Assembly: GCA_004552305.1 (NCBI GenBank)
Contig: SFOX01000045.1
Location: 1 to 7,770, forward strand
Length of the DNA stretch: 7,770 nt
Source: Subdoligranulum variabile
GTDB lineage: Bacteria > Bacillota > Clostridia > Oscillospirales > Ruminococcaceae
Direction of reading: 5' to 3'
In this document: one piece after another, positions 4,798-7,770 of the stretch
Layout: every line of letters starts with the position of its first letter
Position numbering within the stretch: the first letter of the stretch is position 1
Program-made: the position numbers and the translations under genes
The notes under the pieces: model-generated
Seen by the model: only the letters and a program-made list of their open reading frames with translations
Told to the model about the DNA's origin: nothing
Databases searched by the model: none

Positions 4798-7506
4798 ATG
4801 CCGAAAGAACTCGCCAAACAGTATGCCCCGCAGGGTACTGAGGACCGCATCTACCAGAACTGGTGCGACAAGGGGTATTTTCATACCCAGATCGACCGCA
4901 GCAAAAAGCCCTTTACCATCGTAATGCCCCCGCCGAACGTTACCGGTCAGCTGCATATGGGTCACGCCATGGACGAAACCTGGCAGGACATCCTGACCCG
5001 CTACAAGCGTATGCAGGGCTACGCCGCCCTGTGGGTACCCGGCACCGACCATGCCTCCATTGCCACCGAGGCGAAAGTCGTTGCCAAAATGCGCGAGGAG
5101 GGTCTGACCAAGGAGATGGTCGGTCGCGAAGGCTTTTTGGAGCGCGCCTGGGACTGGAAAAACACCTACGGCAACCGCATTGTCAGCCAGCTGAAAAAGC
5201 TGGGCTGCTCCTGCGACTGGCAGCGCGAGCGCTTTACCATGGACGAGGGCTGCTCTGACGCCGTGAAGGACGTTTTTGTGCGCCTGTACAACGAGGGGCT
5301 GATTTACCGCGGCAACCGTATGGTCAACTGGTGCCCCCACTGCAACACCTCCATCTCGGACGCCGAGGTCGAGTACGAGAGCAAGGACGGGCATTTCTGG
5401 CACCTGCTGTATCAGGTCAAGGAAACCGGTGAATATCTGGAGCTGGCGACCACCCGCCCCGAAACCATGCTGGGCGATACCGCCGTTGCCATCAACGAGG
5501 CAGACCCCCGCTATGCCCACCTGCACGGCTGCCACGTCATTCTGCCGCTGGTCAACCGAGAGATCCCCATCGTCTGCGACGAACACGCCGATATGGAAAA
5601 GGGTACCGGCGTCGTGAAGATCACCCCCGCCCACGACCCCAACGACTTTGAGGTCGGCAAGCGCCACGACCTGCCGATGATCCGCGTTCTGACCTATGAC
5701 GGGCATATGACCGGCGCTGCCGAGAAGGCTGCCGCCGATGCCGAGCGCGCCGCCGGGCGTGCCGCCGCCGATGAGCCGGAGGTTCTGGACTGCGGCAAGT
5801 ATGCCGGTATGACCGCGCTGGAGGCCCGCAAGGCACTGCTGGCGGATCTGGAAGCCTGCGGCGCTTTGAAGGAAACCGAGCCGCTGACCCACGAGGTCGG
5901 CACCTGCTACCGCTGCCATTCCGTCATCGAGCCGATGGTTTCCAAGCAGTGGTTCGTCAAGATGGAGCCGCTTGCCAAACCCGCCATTGAGAGCGTGGAA
6001 AAGGGCGAGATCAAATTTGTGCCGGAGCGCTTTACCAAGAACTACATCAACTGGATGAAGGGCGGGCGCGATTGGTGCATCAGCCGCCAGCTGTGGTGGG
6101 GGCATCAGATCCCCGCCTGGTACTGCGACGACTGCGGCGAAACCGTGGTTGCCAAAACCGCCCCCTGCACCTGCCCCAAATGCGGCGGCAGCAAGCTGAC
6201 CCAGGACCCCGACACGCTGGATACCTGGTTCAGCAGTGCGCTGTGGCCCTTCTCCACCTTGGGCTGGCCCGACGAAAACGCCGAGGATTACCGCTACTTC
6301 TACCCCACCAACACGCTGGTGACCGGGTATGATATTATCGGCTTCTGGGTTTCCCGTATGATTTTCTCGGGTCTTGCCTACACCGGCAAAGCCCCGTTCG
6401 ATACCGTGCTGATTCACGGCATCGTGCGCGACAGCCAAGGGCGCAAGATGTCCAAATCTCTGGGCAACGGCATTGACCCGCTGGAGGTCATTGAGCAGTA
6501 CGGCGCGGACGCGCTGCGCCTGATGCTGATCGTTGGCTCCACCGCGGGCAACGATATGCGCTACAGCGACGAAAAAGTGCTGGCAGCCCGCAACTTTGCC
6601 AACAAGCTGTGGAACGCCTCCCGCTTTGTGCAGATGAATCTGCCCGAGGATTTCCAGCCCGGTCTGCCCGAGGAAGCCCTGCTGGATATGAGCGACAAGT
6701 GGGTGCTGTCCGAGCTGGCCAAGGTCGCCGCCGATGCGTCCGCCAATCTGGACAAGTACGAGCTGGGTCTGGCTGCCGAAAAGATCGAGAACTTTATCTG
6801 GGAAGTGTACTGCGACTGGTACATTGAAATCTGCAAGGCACGCCTGAACAGCGAGGACGCACAGGCTGCCGACACCGCCCGCAAGGTGCTGGTGTATGTG
6901 CTGGACAAGGCGCTGAAGCTGCTGCACCCCTTTATGCCCTTTATCACCGAGGAGATTTATCAGGCTTTGCCCGGCAGCGCCGAAACCATTATGACCCAGA
7001 AGTGGCCCGGTGACGAGAATATGCCGGTCTGGGCGGATGAGTGCGCCGACTTTGAAAAGCTGATGGACTACATCAAGGCGGTCCGCGCGATGCGCGCCGA
7101 GATGAACGTCCACCCCGCCAAAAAGACCACGATGGTGATCGAAACCGCCAGCCCCGCCGCCTTTGAAAAGGGCGGTGCCTATCTGGCACGCTTTGCCTTT
7201 GCCACCGACGTGACCGTGACCGACAAATACACCGGCAGCACCGAGGGTATGGTCAACGTTGCCACCCCCGCCGCCAAGGGCTTTATCCCGATGATGGAGC
7301 TGATCGACCGCGAGAAGGAGCTGGCACGCCTGAACAAGGAGCTTGCCAAGGCGGAAAAAGAGCAGGGTATGTTTGAAAACCAGCTGAAGAATCCCAAGTT
7401 TGTGGAAAAAGCCCCCGCCAAGCTGGTAGAGGAAACCCGCGCCAAGCTGGCTGCCGCGCAGGAAAAGGCCGCCAAAATCCACGAGAGCATCGCCGCGTTG
7501 GGTTGA
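4798..7506 (+). CDS. valS: Valyl-tRNA synthetase
   Basis: This class Ia synthetase charges tRNA-Val in the cytoplasm (EC 6.1.1.9) and hydrolyses Thr-tRNA-Val. The 902-aa length is slightly above the roughly 880 aa of Bacillus ValRS. Catalytic motifs are HMGH (53-56, after PPPNVTG) and KMSKS (550-554). The CP1 editing domain shows ATTRPETMLGDTAVAIN and GTGVVKITPAHDPNDFEVG. Four CxxC pairs (179/182, 370/373, 443/446, 459/462) fit two zinc sites, as in Thermus ValRS. The C-terminal 66 residues (837-902) form the Lys/Glu/Ala-rich coiled-coil arm that contacts tRNA. An Ala-rich stretch at about 306-330 is inserted in the editing region compared with Bacillus. The ATG at 4798 follows AAGGAGG (4781-4787); an in-frame ATG at 4726 lies inside the T-box terminator and is rejected. 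Confidence 0.98.
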   Translation: MPKELAKQYAPQGTEDRIYQNWCDKGYFHTQIDRSKKPFTIVMPPPNVTGQLHMGHAMDETWQDILTRYKRMQGYAALWVPGTDHASIATEAKVVAKMREEGLTKEMVGREGFLERAWDWKNTYGNRIVSQLKKLGCSCDWQRERFTMDEGCSDAVKDVFVRLYNEGLIYRGNRMVNWCPHCNTSISDAEVEYESKDGHFWHLLYQVKETGEYLELATTRPETMLGDTAVAINEADPRYAHLHGCHVILPLVNREIPIVCDEHADMEKGTGVVKITPAHDPNDFEVGKRHDLPMIRVLTYDGHMTGAAEKAAADAERAAGRAAADEPEVLDCGKYAGMTALEARKALLADLEACGALKETEPLTHEVGTCYRCHSVIEPMVSKQWFVKMEPLAKPAIESVEKGEIKFVPERFTKNYINWMKGGRDWCISRQLWWGHQIPAWYCDDCGETVVAKTAPCTCPKCGGSKLTQDPDTLDTWFSSALWPFSTLGWPDENAEDYRYFYPTNTLVTGYDIIGFWVSRMIFSGLAYTGKAPFDTVLIHGIVRDSQGRKMSKSLGNGIDPLEVIEQYGADALRLMLIVGSTAGNDMRYSDEKVLAARNFANKLWNASRFVQMNLPEDFQPGLPEEALLDMSDKWVLSELAKVAADASANLDKYELGLAAEKIENFIWEVYCDWYIEICKARLNSEDAQAADTARKVLVYVLDKALKLLHPFMPFITEEIYQALPGSAETIMTQKWPGDENMPVWADECADFEKLMDYIKAVRAMRAEMNVHPAKKTTMVIETASPAAFEKGGAYLARFAFATDVTVTDKYTGSTEGMVNVATPAAKGFIPMMELIDREKELARLNKELAKAEKEQGMFENQLKNPKFVEKAPAKLVEETRAKLAAAQEKAAKIHESIAALG

Positions 7507-7530
7507 TTTTTGCCGCGTATATCGGAATGT

Positions 7531-7565
7531 AAAAAGGGAGAGGACGAGAGGTCCTCTCCCTTTTT
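7531..7565 (+). terminator. Intrinsic terminator after valS
   Basis: A perfect 15-bp stem (7531-7545 with 7551-7565) with a 5-nt loop GAGAG ends in TTTTT and starts with AAAAA, so it could work on both strands. It lies 24 nt after the valS stop. Confidence 0.93.
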
Positions 7566-7617
7566 CAGGCTGTCGATAAAACTAAATGGGACAATTGCGA
7601 ACTGTCGGCAGGTTTGT

Positions 7618-7641
7618 AGGGGACGCATAGTTGCGTCCCCT
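7618..7641 (+). repeat. REP-like palindrome 1
   Basis: Perfect 10-bp arms AGGGGACGCA and TGCGTCCCCT enclose loop TAGT. It is preceded by TTTGT and followed by GCGGG. It lacks a U-tract, so it is not a classic terminator. Confidence 0.6.
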
Positions 7642-7682
7642 GCGGGTTGCCCGTTAGGTTGCGTTATCGGAATGGCTGCGGC

Positions 7683-7702
7683 GGGCGGCATGTATGCCGC
7701 CC
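7683..7702 (-). repeat. REP-like palindrome 2
   Basis: Perfect 9-bp arms GGGCGGCAT and ATGCCGCCC lie around GT. The flanking CCCCTAC is the reverse complement of the GTAGGGG that opens palindrome 1, so the unit is in the opposite orientation. Confidence 0.6.
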
Positions 7703-7742
7703 CTACGGAGTACCCGCAAAATTGTCATTACGGCAAAACCGC

Positions 7743-7762
7743 GGGCGGGGCTTGCCCCGCCC
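7743..7762 (-). repeat. REP-like palindrome 3
   Basis: Perfect 8-bp arms GGGCGGGG and CCCCGCCC enclose loop CTTG. Its orientation matches palindrome 2 (an AGGGGCGGGG start when read on the minus strand). It is 8 bases from the window end, so the cluster may continue. Confidence 0.58.
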
Positions 7763-7770
7763 CTGCCGCG

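Larger units (their letters stand above)
7590..7726. repeat. Extragenic element bounded by inverted GACAATT
   Basis: GACAATTGCG at 7590-7599 is mirrored by the reverse complement of GACAATTTTGCG at 7715-7726. Inside, each end leads to a GTAGGGG-type palindrome, one in each orientation (7618-7641 and 7683-7702). The whole 137 bp is thus a loose inverted repeat, like a pair of REP units or a small non-coding mobile element. It contains no convincing ORF. Its boundaries are inferred from the repeat ends. Confidence 0.45.

Noticed and set aside
4735..7482. A 915-codon open frame antisense to valS
   Set aside because: It mirrors the codon bias of valS in a GC-rich genome. It has no RBS-supported start, no recognisable domain and a low-complexity Gly/His/Val-rich product, while the sense strand is an unmistakable valS.
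7618..7762. CRISPR array at the right end
   Set aside because: The repeats are palindromes with different stems and mixed orientation, without constant repeat and spacer lengths.

Overview
The window looks like chromosomal DNA of a GC-rich, spore-lineage Firmicute, most likely a clostridium of the Oscillospiraceae/Ruminococcaceae type. The evidence is a spoIIAA-spoIIAB-sigF operon, a T-box leader on a tRNA-synthetase gene, strong AAGGAGG ribosome binding sites, sigma-A-type promoters, and GC-rich palindromic repeats of a kind I associate with that group. The family-level assignment is an inference; the phylum is well supported.

Layout. Positions 1-404 hold no gene. They carry the sigF terminator and then three tandem strong promoters, all firing leftward off the window edge; this looks like the promoter region of an rRNA (or tRNA) operon whose genes lie outside. 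On the minus strand, read right to left, come a VanZ-family membrane protein (3915-3295) coupled by a 4-nt overlap to folC (3298-2000), a terminator, then spoIIAA, spoIIAB and sigF (1899-405). The plus strand starts at about position 4000 from a divergent promoter: an ArsC/Spx-fold protein (4061-4402), a valine T-box riboswitch (about 4490-4756), and valS (4798-7506) with a strong terminator at 7531-7565. The last 180 bases are a cluster of palindromic extragenic repeats.

How the genes relate. spoIIAA/AB/sigF form the classic partner-switching module that sets forespore sigma-F activity. folC makes folylpolyglutamates. valS charges tRNA-Val and is controlled by uncharged tRNA-Val through the T-box, whose specifier reads GUC. 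In Bacillus valS and folC are adjacent in one operon; here they are still close but divergent, with vanZ and the arsC-like gene between them. The two divergent units share a compact promoter in which both -35 boxes lie in the arms of one 14-bp perfect palindrome.

I see no new multi-gene defence or mobile system. The points most worth checking are the palindrome-centred divergent promoter, the ArsC-like protein whose usual catalytic cysteine is serine, the 10-bp-phased A-tracts upstream of the outermost leftward promoter, the Ala-rich insert in the ValRS editing region, and the repeat cluster at the right end.
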